From positions 28,797 to 92,796 of the forward strand of contig JAVBLM010000007.1 in the NCBI GenBank assembly GCA_031553535.1: a DNA stretch of 64,000 nt, read 5' to 3'. This DNA comes from JAIROC01 sp031553535 (GTDB lineage: Bacteria; Bacteroidota; Bacteroidia; Bacteroidales; WCHB1-69). Numbering within the stretch: the first letter of the stretch is position 1; each line of letters starts with the position of its first letter. The notes beneath the pieces were generated by a model that saw only the letters and a list, made by a program, of their open reading frames with translations, was not told where the DNA came from and searched no databases. Of this stretch, positions 43,780-53,714 are shown one piece after another. The translations under genes and the position numbers were made by a program.

Positions 43780-44985
43780 TTATTTTATTATTTTTTTTTC
43801 TTTTAAAATCTCGTGTATAATATTAAACGTATTTTCGATATCATTATCCAATCCTACCGAAAAACGAATCAGCCCTTCACTCATTCCCATCTCTTTTTGA
43901 ATATCTTCAGGGATTTCGGAAGAAGTACTTTTTCCGCTATTGCTAAACAATGTTTTAAAGTAACCCAGGCTCACTGCTAAATAACCAACACTCTTATTCT
44001 GCATTGCTTCCATTACGGAATTTGCAATTTCAGCCTTACCCAAATCAATCAATAAAATACCACCAAATCCAAATCCATCATTCATCATTGATTTAAACAA
44101 TTCGTATTCAGGATGGGAAGGAAGTCCTGTATATTTTACCGGAACTCCAATTTCTTCAAACCGTTTAGATAAATACATCGCATTATAGCTGTGTTGTTTC
44201 ATACGAATGTGCAATGTATGCAAATTCTTCAGAATGCTTGACGAACGGAACGTATCTAAAACAGGGCCAAGCAACATGGCGGTACCATTATTAACATCAA
44301 TAAGAGAATTAATATAAGCGGCATCTCCGCAGATTGCTCCGGCAACGCAATCGTTCTTTCCATTAATAAATTTAGTCATACTGTATACAACTACATCTGC
44401 GCCTAATTTATAGGGAGAAACAATCATAGGTGTAAACGTATTATCCACAATTAATTTTGCTCCAACACTGTTGGCTAATTTTTTTAATTCCGGAATATCC
44501 GCTATTTGTAATAATGGATTTGCAACTGTCTCCGTATAAATAATTTTCGTGTTCGGACGAAGAGCTTTTTTTACTTCGTCTAATTTAGATGTATTAACAA
44601 ATGTCACATCGATATTAAATTTCGGAACATAGTTTTTGAGGAAGGCAAAAGTTCCACCGTAAGTAGTCATACTGGCCACAATGTGATCCCCTGCATTTAC
44701 TTCATGCAATAAAGCACAGGTAATTGCCGCCATTCCCGACCCTGTAACCCATGCCGCTTCAGTTCCTTCCATTGCAGCTAAAGCATCCGATAAACATTTA
44801 TTACTCGGATTCCAATGACGAGAATATAAAAAACAACCTTCTGTTTCACCGGCAAAGGTATCAGTCATTGTCTGTGCTTGCATAAAAGTAAATGTCGCAC
44901 TATCCGTTACAGATGGGTTTACTCCTCCGAATTCTCCAAACTGTTCTAAATTTTGTAAGCTTGTAGCTGGATCGAATTTTTTCAT
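43780..44985 (-). CDS. Cys/Met-metabolism PLP enzyme (cystathionine/methionine gamma-lyase type)
   Basis: 401-residue member of the trans-sulfuration (Cys_Met_Meta_PP) family. Blocks: YSRHWNPSNKCLSDALAAMEGTEAAWVTGSGMAAITCAL, then HIVASMTTYGGTFAFL, LIVDNTFTPMIVSPYKLGADVVVYSMTKFINGKND (the PLP Lys is in SMTKF). Members cleave methionine or cystathionine or add sulfur to activated homoserine; the reaction cannot be fixed from the sequence. It has its own -7 box at 45041 and a hairpin directly after the stop. Confidence 0.9.
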   Translation of the reverse strand: MKKFDPATSLQNLEQFGEFGGVNPSVTDSATFTFMQAQTMTDTFAGETEGCFLYSRHWNPSNKCLSDALAAMEGTEAAWVTGSGMAAITCALLHEVNAGDHIVASMTTYGGTFAFLKNYVPKFNIDVTFVNTSKLDEVKKALRPNTKIIYTETVANPLLQIADIPELKKLANSVGAKLIVDNTFTPMIVSPYKLGADVVVYSMTKFINGKNDCVAGAICGDAAYINSLIDVNNGTAMLLGPVLDTFRSSSILKNLHTLHIRMKQHSYNAMYLSKRFEEIGVPVKYTGLPSHPEYELFKSMMNDGFGFGGILLIDLGKAEIANSVMEAMQNKSVGYLAVSLGYFKTLFSNSGKSTSSEIPEDIQKEMGMSEGLIRFSVGLDNDIENTFNIIHEILKEKKIIK

Positions 44986-45040
44986 TCCTATTTATTTTTT
45001 AATAATTATACTTATATTTACCTCTATTTAAAATGATTTA

Positions 45041-45048
45041 CAAAGATA
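45041..45048 (-). promoter_or_regulatory. Bacteroidetes -7 box for the Cys/Met PLP enzyme
   Basis: Plus-strand CAAAGATA reads TATCTTTG on the minus strand, 55 bases before the ATG at 44985. Confidence 0.6.
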
Positions 45049-45262
45049 CATTTTTTTTAAAAGCGTAAAGTTTTTAAAAAATAGGAAAAAATAGAAGAAA
45101 ATAAAATGTTAATATTTCGTTAATTTTATTATTAATTAAATTAAAAATATATCTTATAAAGGAATCTCAAAAAAACAAAACAAGAAAAAGTATTTTTGAG
45201 AGTTTTTATTTTTAGCAGAAAAAATTCCAATACAAAAGACAGGAAAAATTTCAAGAAACAAT
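45049..45262. other. AT-rich gene-free sequence between the PLP gene promoter and the secDF terminator
   Basis: Homopolymer-rich A/T sequence with no reading frame, hairpin or repeat I can support. It forms the middle of the 333-base gap between the two genes. Confidence 0.4.
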
Positions 45263-45294
45263 AAAAAAATCGGATGATAAAAACCATCCGATTT
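45263..45294 (-). terminator. Intrinsic terminator of secDF
   Basis: AAATCGGATG / CATCCGATTT perfect 10-bp stem (45267-45294), followed on the minus strand by a run of seven T, 25 bases after the secDF stop. Confidence 0.85.
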
Positions 45295-45318
45295 CTATAT
45301 CTTGATAAAAAAGACTTT

Positions 45319-48300
45319 TTATTTTTCTTTTATTCTTTTCTGTCTTTTACTAGTATCATATAATATTGAAGCTCCAATACAAATGGAAGAATATGCCCCG
45401 TAAGCTATACCTACCAATAAGGCAAACACAAATCCACGGATAACGGTTCCTCCAAATAAGAAAATGGCTAACAGCACAACCAAAGTAGTTCCGGTTGTAT
45501 TAATTGTTCTTCCTAATGTGGAATTAAGTGCACTATTCATATTTTCTTTTAAATCTCGTTTGGGATACAATGTGCGATTTTCTCTAATTCGGTCAAAAAT
45601 AACCACTCCATCATTTATCGCATATCCAATAATGGTTAGCACTGCCGCAATAAAAGATTGGTCGACCTCCATCGTAAATGGAAGAATTCCGGAAAACAAA
45701 GTAAATATGCCGATAGTAAATAATGCAACATTCAACAATGAAATAACTCCACCCAAACCATATTGCCAATTACGGAAACGAAGGGCGATATATATGAAAA
45801 TAGCTAACAGGGAAAAGAATACCGCCATAAATGCTCCACGAGTAATATCCCTTGAAACTGTCGCTCCTACTTTTTGAGAACTGATTAATCCTACATTCTG
45901 ATTTTGAACACTAAAATCTTCTTTTGTTACTTCTGTTCCAAAAAATGGTTTTAATCCATTATATAATTTTGCTTCTACTAAAGAGTCTATTTCTGTATTG
46001 TCTTCATTTACTTTCCATTTTGTCGTAATTTTTATTTGATTATCAGATCCAAAAGTTTTAACTTCCGGGGCAACTCCATCGAATTCAGCAGTCAACGCAT
46101 CCCGTAATTCATTCGTTTTGACAGATTTATCAAAACGAACAGTATAGCTTCGTCCACCTGCAAAATCAATTCCTAAATCCATTCCTTTTACTACCATAGA
46201 TATTGCACCAATAATGATGATAGCAGAAGAAATGATATAAAATATCTTTCTTTTAGAAAGAAAATCTATTTTCGTATTAGCAAAAGCATTAATGGTAAAC
46301 TTATTCCCAAAATTGATCATCCAGTTCTTATCCATCTGCCAATTGAAAATAATACGAGTGATAAAAATAGAGGTGAACATGGAAGTAATTATACCAATTA
46401 TTAAAGTAGTTGCAAAGCCTTGTACTGGTCCTGAACCGAAAATGTAAAGGATAACCCCGGTAATAATAGTCGTTACATTACCGTCAATAATGGCAGAGTA
46501 TGCCGCTTTGTATCCATCTGCGACTGCGAGTCGCAATGCTTTCCCAGATCGAAGCTCCTCTTTTATACGTTCATAAATAATAACATTCGCATCCACGGCC
46601 ATACCTAATGTAAGGACAATCCCCGCAATCCCCGGAAGGGTTAATACTGCCCCTAATGAAGCTAGCGTTCCAAAAATAAATAGTACGTTTACAATAAGAG
46701 CTATTCCTGCAACCAATCCGGCTCTGTTATAAAAGAAATACATATAGAAAAGCACTAATATAAATGCCAGTAAAAATGACAGCATACTGGAGTTAATAGA
46801 TTCCTTTCCAAGTGTAGGCCCTACTATTTCCTCGGAAACAATAATAGCGGGAGCCGGAAGCTTACCCGCTTTTAGTAAATTTGCCAAGTCTTTTGCTTCC
46901 TCTACACTAAAACCTCCGGTAATAGAAGACCGCCCATTGGGAATCACACTATTTACTGTAGGATATGAATATACTAAATTGTCAAGTACAATTGCAATAC
47001 TATTTCCAATGTTATTCTCTGTGATTTTTTTCCATAGTTTAGCACCTTCTTGATTCATGCTCATGCTGATTTCGTTACCAGCTCTGTCGTTAAAGTCCTG
47101 GCTTGCATCAACAATTACTCTTCCGTCCAAAACAGCACCTTCTTCACCAACACTTTTCAATGCAATCAACTGATAATAGGGAGATTTATCTTTTCCTGTT
47201 TTAGCATGCCAACATAGTACTAAATTTTGAGGAAGCATATTTTTTACAATATCCAAACCCAACATTCTGTTTACATCAACAGTATCTTTTCCAAGACAAT
47301 ATCCAACAAGAGGACCATATTTTCCATTTTGCAAGAGTTGACCATTCAGTATAAGTTTTGACAATAATGGATTTTGAGCTCTAAATTCTTCTTCCGTCAT
47401 TTGTTCTTGAGAAGGAGTTTCCATATCTTCTGTAACTTCAGGCAAACCATCTTCCTGTGTAACATCTGTTTGTATAAGATCTGCATTTTCAACATCTACT
47501 TCTACAATTTCTTCTCCAGCAGTAGCGGTATCCTTTTCAGCATTATTTAATTCAAAAATCCGTTCATTTGCTTGAATAAAAATATCTCTTATGTCTGAAA
47601 ATTCATAGGTTTCCCAAAATTCAAGATTAGCAGTTCCTTGCAATAATCGACGAACACGTTCCGGTTCTTTTACACCAGGAAGTTCAATCATAATTCTTCC
47701 GGATTGAGCCAAACGCTGAATATTTGGTTGTGCTACGCCGAATTTATCTATACGGGTACGTAATACCCGGAATGTATTATCTAATGCTGCATTTGTTTCT
47801 TCACGAAGAGCTTGAATCACATCCGCATTTGAATTTTTTCCATCTTTTAAAGGCAAACTACGGAAAATTGTTGCTAAACGCGCATTTTCCGGAGCTACTT
47901 CTTTAAACGATTGTTCGAAAAGAGTGACAAAATCAGCTTGCGATCTTTTTTGTTTCTCAATAGCACGGTCTATTGCACGAACAAACAACGAATCCTTTGC
48001 TCCATTACCTGCTAAAGCCCTCATTATATCAGGAACAGAAACCTCAAGCATTACGTTCATCCCTCCTTTTAAATCCAAACCTAGATTTATTTCCAGCTCC
48101 TTACATTCCCTATATGTCCATTTTGCAACAAGCAAGTTATAAATAACAGAATCATACATATGACTCAAATAATCACTTTCTCTTGCTTTAAAGGAAGAAT
48201 CTAATAAATAAGTTTCCATAAAAACGTCTCCATTAGCACTCTCTCTTAGTTCTTCTCTAGTAGGGTCATTTTGTGCATACTCACGAGCTTTGTTTTCTAC

Positions 48301-48390
48301 TCTGCGAGTACACATTGTAAATGATAGTGAATAAATGCACACTACAGCGAACGTAATTGCAAAAAATAAAATAAATCCTTTATTACGCAT
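45319..48390 (-). CDS. secDF: Protein translocase subunit SecDF (fused)
   Basis: 1023-residue fusion of SecD and SecF, the proton-driven accessory of the Sec translocon. SecD part: one N-terminal span, LGLDLKGGMNVMLEVSVPDIM, RIDKFGVAQPNIQRLAQSGRIMIELPGVKEPERV, then a periplasmic head and six spans with GLAVDANVIIYERIKEELRSG-like block (seen as TLGMAVDANVIIYERIKEELR). SecF part begins about 690 (KIDFLSKRKIFYIISSAIII ... MDLGIDFAGGRSYTVRF) and ends with INDGVVIFDRIRENR and NSTLGRTINTT. An acidic insert (about 285-325) is typical of Bacteroidetes. Monocistronic, with -7 box at 48451 and terminator at 45267. Confidence 0.98.
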   Translation of the reverse strand: MRNKGFILFFAITFAVVCIYSLSFTMCTRRVENKAREYAQNDPTREELRESANGDVFMETYLLDSSFKARESDYLSHMYDSVIYNLLVAKWTYRECKELEINLGLDLKGGMNVMLEVSVPDIMRALAGNGAKDSLFVRAIDRAIEKQKRSQADFVTLFEQSFKEVAPENARLATIFRSLPLKDGKNSNADVIQALREETNAALDNTFRVLRTRIDKFGVAQPNIQRLAQSGRIMIELPGVKEPERVRRLLQGTANLEFWETYEFSDIRDIFIQANERIFELNNAEKDTATAGEEIVEVDVENADLIQTDVTQEDGLPEVTEDMETPSQEQMTEEEFRAQNPLLSKLILNGQLLQNGKYGPLVGYCLGKDTVDVNRMLGLDIVKNMLPQNLVLCWHAKTGKDKSPYYQLIALKSVGEEGAVLDGRVIVDASQDFNDRAGNEISMSMNQEGAKLWKKITENNIGNSIAIVLDNLVYSYPTVNSVIPNGRSSITGGFSVEEAKDLANLLKAGKLPAPAIIVSEEIVGPTLGKESINSSMLSFLLAFILVLFYMYFFYNRAGLVAGIALIVNVLFIFGTLASLGAVLTLPGIAGIVLTLGMAVDANVIIYERIKEELRSGKALRLAVADGYKAAYSAIIDGNVTTIITGVILYIFGSGPVQGFATTLIIGIITSMFTSIFITRIIFNWQMDKNWMINFGNKFTINAFANTKIDFLSKRKIFYIISSAIIIIGAISMVVKGMDLGIDFAGGRSYTVRFDKSVKTNELRDALTAEFDGVAPEVKTFGSDNQIKITTKWKVNEDNTEIDSLVEAKLYNGLKPFFGTEVTKEDFSVQNQNVGLISSQKVGATVSRDITRGAFMAVFFSLLAIFIYIALRFRNWQYGLGGVISLLNVALFTIGIFTLFSGILPFTMEVDQSFIAAVLTIIGYAINDGVVIFDRIRENRTLYPKRDLKENMNSALNSTLGRTINTTGTTLVVLLAIFLFGGTVIRGFVFALLVGIAYGAYSSICIGASILYDTSKRQKRIKEK

Positions 48391-48450
48391 TTCTTTTATT
48401 GTTTAATAATTAATCTTTTATGAAAATAGTTACCACTCAATTTAAGTTTG

Positions 48451-48458
48451 CAAATATA
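48451..48458 (-). promoter_or_regulatory. Bacteroidetes -7 box for secDF
   Basis: Plus-strand CAAATATA reads TATATTTG on the minus strand, 60 bases before the secDF ATG. Confidence 0.6.
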
Positions 48459-48487
48459 GCAGAAATAATTGATTAATCGAACTATTT

Positions 48488-48901
48488 CTATACTTTTTCT
48501 ACAAAACAAGTGGATTTTTCCATATCATCTTTTTTTATTATTTTGTTTATCAGCTCAATAATTCTCTTTCTGATAAAATGAAATGAAATTTTTTTTGTTT
48601 CCGTATAAATAATGAGTATATCTATGCTTTGAGCATTTCCGGCATATTTTTGATATAGGATTTCTTTTTCTAAACGATAACTTTCTCGTATTAAACGTTT
48701 AATTTTATTTCTGTCGACTGCCCGTTTAAACTTTTTCTTACTTACAGAAATCGCGATCCTTGCAGAAAAAGAAGTTGCTTCTTTCCACAAATAAATATAT
48801 CTGAAAGGATAACAATATAAAGATTTTCCTTCGGATAATAATTTCTGAAAATCATTTCTATTACAAATGCGTTCCTGCTTTGAGAAAGAACAATTCTTCA
48901 T
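48488..48901 (-). CDS. rnpA: Ribonuclease P protein component
   Basis: 137 residues, basic; helps the RNA subunit of RNase P bind pre-tRNA. Family marks: KQERICNRNDFQKLLSEGKSLYCYPF at the start, RIAISVSKKKFKRAVDRNKIKRLIRESYR in the middle (the RNR motif), then IDILIIYTETKKISF. It comes 15 bases after hemD, the usual Bacteroidetes order DUF4271-hemD-rnpA. yidD, which often follows, is absent: only 97 bases separate it from secDF. Confidence 0.95.
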   Translation of the reverse strand: MKNCSFSKQERICNRNDFQKLLSEGKSLYCYPFRYIYLWKEATSFSARIAISVSKKKFKRAVDRNKIKRLIRESYRLEKEILYQKYAGNAQSIDILIIYTETKKISFHFIRKRIIELINKIIKKDDMEKSTCFVEKV

Positions 48902-48916
48902 TAAAGAATTATATAT

Positions 48917-49690
48917 TTATCGTCTACGACCGTTACTTTTTTGTAAATATTGATCAATCGCAGAAAATATAGATGGATGCTCCGGCGTAGGTGCTATAAC
49001 TTGCACATCAAGCCCGGCTTCTTGTGCTGTAGCAACAACACGAGATCCTAATGCTCCAATAACAATATTTCCTTGTTTAAAATCAGGATAACTATGCTTC
49101 AATGTTTGTATTCCATAAGGGCTAAAAAACACAACCATATCATATGAATAAATATCAATCACTTTACTCACATCAGCAAATGATATTTTAAAAACTTCTG
49201 CCTTAGTATAGTCGATTTCCTTTTCATCCAAAAGACCAACCAATTGATTAATGGAAGAGTCTATTGCTAATGGCAATAAAAATTTATCCGAAGGATGATT
49301 CGCTATTTCTGTAACTAGTTTTTCCGGATTTCCGTCCTCAGGGAAAAACATCTTACGTTTACGACAGACAATATACTTTTGCAAATAATTGGCAGTTGCA
49401 GCATTAATACAGAAATATTTTGTGGTTATGGGCATTTTAATTTTTAATTCTTTAACTATACGGAAAAAATGATCTACTGCATTCTTGCTTGTCATAATAA
49501 GAGCCGTATAATCTAAAACAGAAATTCGACTTTTACGAAACTCCGCTAAAGGAAGCCCATCTATTTGGAAAAATTTATAAAAATCTACTTTGACATTATA
49601 CTTTTTAACAATCTCTGCATAAGGAGATTTTTCAAAATCTGTAGGAGGATTTTGGGAAAATAATATTTTTTTTATTTTGACTATACTCAC
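48917..49690 (-). CDS. hemD: Uroporphyrinogen-III synthase
   Basis: 257-residue HemD-family protein that closes and inverts ring D of the tetrapyrrole. The family is poorly conserved; visible marks are KKILFSQNPPTDFEKSPYAEIVKKY, LDYTALIMTSKNAVDHFFRI, YDMVVFFSPYGIQTLKHSYP and IGALGSRVVATAQEAGL. The start is a GTG (49688-49690); no ATG is available near it. Located between the DUF4271 gene (9-base gap) and rnpA, the usual context for this family. Confidence 0.88.
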   Translation of the reverse strand: MSIVKIKKILFSQNPPTDFEKSPYAEIVKKYNVKVDFYKFFQIDGLPLAEFRKSRISVLDYTALIMTSKNAVDHFFRIVKELKIKMPITTKYFCINAATANYLQKYIVCRKRKMFFPEDGNPEKLVTEIANHPSDKFLLPLAIDSSINQLVGLLDEKEIDYTKAEVFKISFADVSKVIDIYSYDMVVFFSPYGIQTLKHSYPDFKQGNIVIGALGSRVVATAQEAGLDVQVIAPTPEHPSIFSAIDQYLQKSNGRRR

Positions 49691-49699
49691 TTCTTTATT

Positions 49700-50563
49700 C
49701 TAAAATACTAATAATCTATTCGCTACAAATTTTAAAAGTACCAATAATGGTAAGATTTCAATTGTGCAAAGGTATAAAAAATATTCATATATCCGTAACT
49801 TTTTTCTGAAAATCATCCAACTCCGTATAATCCTAACCAAAAATACGATGATAAAAATTATTATTATCGATATCAGGAAAAATGAAAAAGGGTAGTAATA
49901 ACTAATAAAAATAAATGGAAAACATAGAACCGCTGATACAAAGTGTAACATTCCGGTAAAATATTCAGATTCTGAAATTACGTTTCCTATATTGAATAAT
50001 AATCCAACAAGTTTTAACAAAAGAAATCGAAAAAGTAAAAAAGCAACAATTATAATAAATGAAATAAGTAAAAACATATCGCTATCATCTTTAGATAACT
50101 GATATGGAAATATATAAAGTCCAAGTGAAAAAACGATGCATGTAGACAGGATAAAAGGCAAAAACGAAAAACGTGTATTCGACAATTCGTTACTATAAAC
50201 ATTTACATTGGATTTTCCACTTACCAATACTCTATAGGATAACGTAAAAGCTTTAAAATAATTCAATCTAATCAATGCCAGTAATGAAAAAAACAACAAA
50301 GAAATTCCAAAAAACCAGTCAAATCCATAAGGCAAGTGAGACTGGTCTTCAAAAGGCTTTGAAGGGACTTGAATTAAAAAACTTTTTTCTTCCCCATAAA
50401 GTGAATCCAATGAAGGAAATGAATAAAAATTTATTCTTAATGTATTCGAAGAGCTATCTTTATAAAATTCTATATCTTGTAATAATAAAATATTATCAGA
50501 AACAGAGATTTCCTCCATATTTGTATCTGCTTGGTTAATATGAATAGGAGTTTCTTGGATCAT
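49700..50563 (-). CDS. DUF4271 membrane protein
   Basis: 287 residues. A soluble N-terminal part (about 1-75; PFEDQSHLPYGFDWFFGISLLFF begins the membrane region) is followed by about seven hydrophobic segments. The LPYGFDWFFGISL and LYIFPYQLSKDDSDMFL regions and a closing YLCTIEILPLLVLLK match the DUF4271 family, found in Bacteroidetes upstream of hemD. Function unknown. It may share a transcript with hemD and rnpA. Confidence 0.85.
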   Translation of the reverse strand: MIQETPIHINQADTNMEEISVSDNILLLQDIEFYKDSSSNTLRINFYSFPSLDSLYGEEKSFLIQVPSKPFEDQSHLPYGFDWFFGISLLFFSLLALIRLNYFKAFTLSYRVLVSGKSNVNVYSNELSNTRFSFLPFILSTCIVFSLGLYIFPYQLSKDDSDMFLLISFIIIVAFLLFRFLLLKLVGLLFNIGNVISESEYFTGMLHFVSAVLCFPFIFISYYYPFSFFLISIIIIFIIVFLVRIIRSWMIFRKKLRIYEYFLYLCTIEILPLLVLLKFVANRLLVF

Positions 50564-50670
50564 ACATGTTGAATTTACAAAATGCTATATATCATCCGAA
50601 TAGCTTATCATTTTACAGTGTATTGTTTATTTATTCCTTTTTTCACTATTTACCATCCATTTTGACTAAA

Positions 50671-51261
50671 CTAATTTTTTCGCTGTTTAAGTATATCTCT
50701 TATTTGTGAAGCGGTTTCAAAGTCTTCTATTTCTATAGCTTGTTTCAATAAGCTTTCCAATTCTTCATTTGGCATATTCTCAAACACCAATTCTTCTTCC
50801 CGCTCAACAGAATCTTTATCATAGTCTTCAGGCTGTAATATTTGTTTTTCCATTTCCGCTGTTGATATTCCCAATTTTTCCAATATGTTATCTTCTACAA
50901 AAATGGGTGCTTTTGCTTTAAGCGCCAGAATAATGCCATCCGATGGCCTTGAATCCAATTCAATTACTTTTCCTTGAGTAGAACAAACAAGCTTCGTATA
51001 AAAAATTCCTTCTACTAATTTATATATATAAACCTCATCCAAATGAATATCAAAAGCCTGCATTAAGGAAAAAAACAAATCATGCGTTTGTGGACGTTTT
51101 ACGTCCACTTGTTCTAATTCCTTTAATAAACTAGCTGCTTCATTATCTGCAATAATTATCGGAAATGATATCTGATTATCCAGAGTCTGCATAATAAGCA
51201 TTCTTGCATAATCATTATTCCAATTTAAAATGCAGTTTACTTTGATTGCTATTTTAGCCAT
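50671..51261 (-). CDS. Bifunctional nuclease family protein (DUF151) with UVR-like tail
   Basis: 196 residues from the ATG at 51261. The DUF151 domain (about 25-130) shows FPIIIADNEAASLLKELEQVDVKRPQTHDLFFSL and VIELDSRPSDGIILALKAKAPIFVEDNIL. The acidic tail ends NEELESLLKQAIEIEDFETASQIRDILKQR, a UVR-motif helix pair as in UvrB/ClpC. DUF151 proteins have reported DNase and RNase activity. The role here is unknown. The longer start at 51279 has no advantage; a -7 box lies at 51296-51303. Confidence 0.9.
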   Translation of the reverse strand: MAKIAIKVNCILNWNNDYARMLIMQTLDNQISFPIIIADNEAASLLKELEQVDVKRPQTHDLFFSLMQAFDIHLDEVYIYKLVEGIFYTKLVCSTQGKVIELDSRPSDGIILALKAKAPIFVEDNILEKLGISTAEMEKQILQPEDYDKDSVEREEELVFENMPNEELESLLKQAIEIEDFETASQIRDILKQRKN

Positions 51262-51295
51262 AGAAATACTAATTATCATTAAAATATCGCCTTTG

Positions 51296-51303
51296 CAAAA
51301 TTA
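51296..51303 (-). promoter_or_regulatory. Bacteroidetes -7 box for the DUF151 gene
   Basis: Plus-strand CAAAATTA reads TAATTTTG on the minus strand, 34 bases upstream of the ATG at 51261. Confidence 0.5.
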
Positions 51304-51570
51304 CATTTTTTCAAGACTATTCTATCTGTTTATAGACATTTTGTTCGAAATTTGATAAATAAACAAAGATAATGGTAAATGGTTTGTGAAATAGAGAATT
51401 GAGAGTAGAAAATTAAAAATGCGAAACATAGCAGAAAATGATCTTGAAAATCATCAAAGTCTGGAATCAAAAACGCAACAATCATAGATGGCTCAACAAT
51501 TAAACAAATCACCAAATAACCCATAGAATCTAGGTCAACTTTTGACAATTACATAGAAAGAAAAATTATG

Positions 51571-51578
51571 TATATTTG
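51571..51578 (+). promoter_or_regulatory. Bacteroidetes -7 box for the FKBP gene
   Basis: TATATTTG, 27 bases before the ATG at 51606; it overlaps the in-frame codon at 51576 and so rules out that start. Confidence 0.65.
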
Positions 51579-51605
51579 CAAATAATTTTTAAAAAATTTA
51601 ACAAA

Positions 51606-52298
51606 ATGAGAACAATTAAAATTTTAAGCATTGTTATCGCTTTTACAATGTGTATTCACACAATTCATGGTCAAGACCTTAAAACAAAATTAGATTCTGC
51701 TGCTTATGTAATGGGTAGTCAAATGGGAGAATATTATTTTCTAAATCAAATAGAAATTAATGTAGATGCATTTACCGCCGGCTTAAAAGACGGATATTCC
51801 GCAAACAGGCTACGAGTACAAGAACCGCAAAAAACGGAAGTTATGAAAGCTTTTGAAGAACATATGCAACAAAAACAACAAGAAAAAGCAGAAAGGGATG
51901 CCCGATTTAATAAAGAAGTAGCAAAAAGTATATTGGAACAAAACCGTCAGGATAAAACGATAAAAGAAACCTCAACAGGACTACAATACCAGGTTATAAA
52001 AGAAGGAAAAGGTAAAAAACCAGTAGCCAGTGACAAAGTGAAAGTTCATTATGTAGGAACTCTTTTTAATGGAACCGTATTCGATTCTTCAAGAAGTAGA
52101 AATGCTCCTGCTGTATTTGGCTTAACACAAGTTATCCCAGGCTGGACAGAAGGATTGCAATTAATGTCCGAAGGAAGCACCTATAAGTTTTGGATTCCTG
52201 CCGAATTAGGATATGGTAATCGTGCCGTTGGGAATATCCCTTCGGGATCTCTCCTTATCTTTGAAGTGGAATTAATTGAAATAAATCCTGCCGAATAA
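51606..52298 (+). CDS. FKBP-type peptidyl-prolyl cis-trans isomerase, exported
   Basis: 230 residues from the ATG at 51606. Signal peptide (TIKILSIVIAFTMCIHTIHGQ), helical dimerisation region (LDSAAYVMGSQMGEYYFLNQIEINVDAFTAGLKDG ... HMQQKQQEKAERDARFNKEV) and FKBP domain (KETSTGLQYQVIKEGKGKKPVASDKVKVHYVGTLFNGTVFDSS to the end; FGLTQVIPGWTEGLQLM and LGYGNRAVGNIPSGSLLIFEVEL). This is the MIP/FkpA layout of periplasmic folding helpers. Monocistronic. Confidence 0.96.
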   Translation: MRTIKILSIVIAFTMCIHTIHGQDLKTKLDSAAYVMGSQMGEYYFLNQIEINVDAFTAGLKDGYSANRLRVQEPQKTEVMKAFEEHMQQKQQEKAERDARFNKEVAKSILEQNRQDKTIKETSTGLQYQVIKEGKGKKPVASDKVKVHYVGTLFNGTVFDSSRSRNAPAVFGLTQVIPGWTEGLQLMSEGSTYKFWIPAELGYGNRAVGNIPSGSLLIFEVELIEINPAE

Positions 52299-52445
52299 TA
52301 ATGATTAGCGGTTAATGATTAATGGTTAATAATGCTCTTGACAAACATATTACCGTCATTGCGAGGAACGAAGCAATCCCTAACAACAAAAAGAACTTTG
52401 TTCATTAATATTATTCACTTTGCAGAAATTTAAAAGAAAGACAGT
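52299..52445. other. Intergenic with short repeat pieces
   Basis: Contains GATTAGCGGTTAATGATTAATGGTTAATAATG (the AACCATTAACCACTA type on the other strand) and GTCATTGCGAGGAACGAAGCAATCCC (a piece of the 230-bp unit). Confidence 0.5.
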
Positions 52446-53438
52446 ATGAAAATCGGACTTATTGGAGCTACCGGATTAGTCGGAGGCGTAATGATAAAAG
52501 TTTTGGAGGAATACAACTTTGGGAACTGTGAATTATTACCTGCTGCTTCTGATAGATCTGTTGGAAAAGAAATTATTTTTAATAATAAAAAGTACAAATT
52601 ACTTTCTGTAAATGAAGTTATTAATGCATGCCCTGATATTGCCATTTTCTCTGCAGGAAGCACAGCCTCTTTAAATTATGCTCCTTTATTTGCAGATAAA
52701 GGCTGTTTTGTAATTGATAATTCTTCCGCTTGGAGGATGTATGAACAGATTCCATTAATTGTTCCCGAAATAAATGCTAACATATTAAAAGCATCTGATA
52801 AAATTATTGCTAATCCGAATTGTTCTACCATTGAATTAGTAATGGCATTAGCGCCTTTACACACTGCATTCAAAATTAAACGAATAGTGGTATCGACCTA
52901 TCAATCGGTAACCGGAACAGGAGTAAAAGCGATAGAACAGCTAATGAATGAACGAAAAGGAGTACAGGGAGATAAAGTATATCCACATCCTATCGACATG
53001 AATGTTCTTCCTCATGGGGGAAGTTTCGAATCGAATGGATATACAACGGAAGAAACCAAATTAGTAAATGAAACTCAAAAAATATTAGGCGATAATACTA
53101 TTCAAATTACGGCTACGGTTGTTCGGGTACCGGTCACGGGAGGGCATTCCGAATCGGTTAATATCGAATTTGAGCAAGAATATGCTCTCGACGATGTTTA
53201 TAAATTACTTCGGAATATGCCGGGTATTGTTATTGAAGATGATCCATCTGCAAACGTATATCCTATGCCTTATTATGCAGAAGGTAAAAATGAAGTTTTT
53301 GTGGGACGGATCCGTAGGGATTTCAGTCAAGATAACAGCTTGAATATATGGATTTCATCTGACAATTTGCGTAAAGGAGCAGCAACAAATGCAGTACAGA
53401 TTGCGCAATATATTATTAACCAGGGTTGGGTAAAATAG
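52446..53438 (+). CDS. asd: Aspartate-semialdehyde dehydrogenase
   Basis: Reduces aspartyl phosphate to the semialdehyde, the branch toward lysine/DAP, threonine and methionine. Rossmann start KIGLIGATGLVGGVMIKVLEE, DNSSAWRMYEQIPLIVPEIN, active-site Cys in ANPNCSTIEL (C126), and the His in TGGHSESVNIEF. Length 330 is normal. Single gene between repeats; no clear -7 box was found. Confidence 0.97.
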   Translation: MKIGLIGATGLVGGVMIKVLEEYNFGNCELLPAASDRSVGKEIIFNNKKYKLLSVNEVINACPDIAIFSAGSTASLNYAPLFADKGCFVIDNSSAWRMYEQIPLIVPEINANILKASDKIIANPNCSTIELVMALAPLHTAFKIKRIVVSTYQSVTGTGVKAIEQLMNERKGVQGDKVYPHPIDMNVLPHGGSFESNGYTTEETKLVNETQKILGDNTIQITATVVRVPVTGGHSESVNIEFEQEYALDDVYKLLRNMPGIVIEDDPSANVYPMPYYAEGKNEVFVGRIRRDFSQDNSLNIWISSDNLRKGAATNAVQIAQYIINQGWVK

Positions 53439-53714
53439 TTGTTAGTGGTTAATTGTAACAAAGAGAAAGCGATTAATTAAATTATTAAGAAATAAGCAAA
53501 ACAGGAGTAAAAACTTAGTGTTCTTTTGTGGTTAAAAATAGGGAATGAGGAAATAAGTGGAGAGTAAAAAAACACATGAAAATGTATTAAACTCTACAGA
53601 ACAAAATTAACCGCTAACAACTATTTCTATAGATTAGAAAAAGGAGAACGCAACAAACAAAAAACAAAAAGTAAATGTTATAACCGATAACAAGACAATA
53701 TTTTAAACAATAAA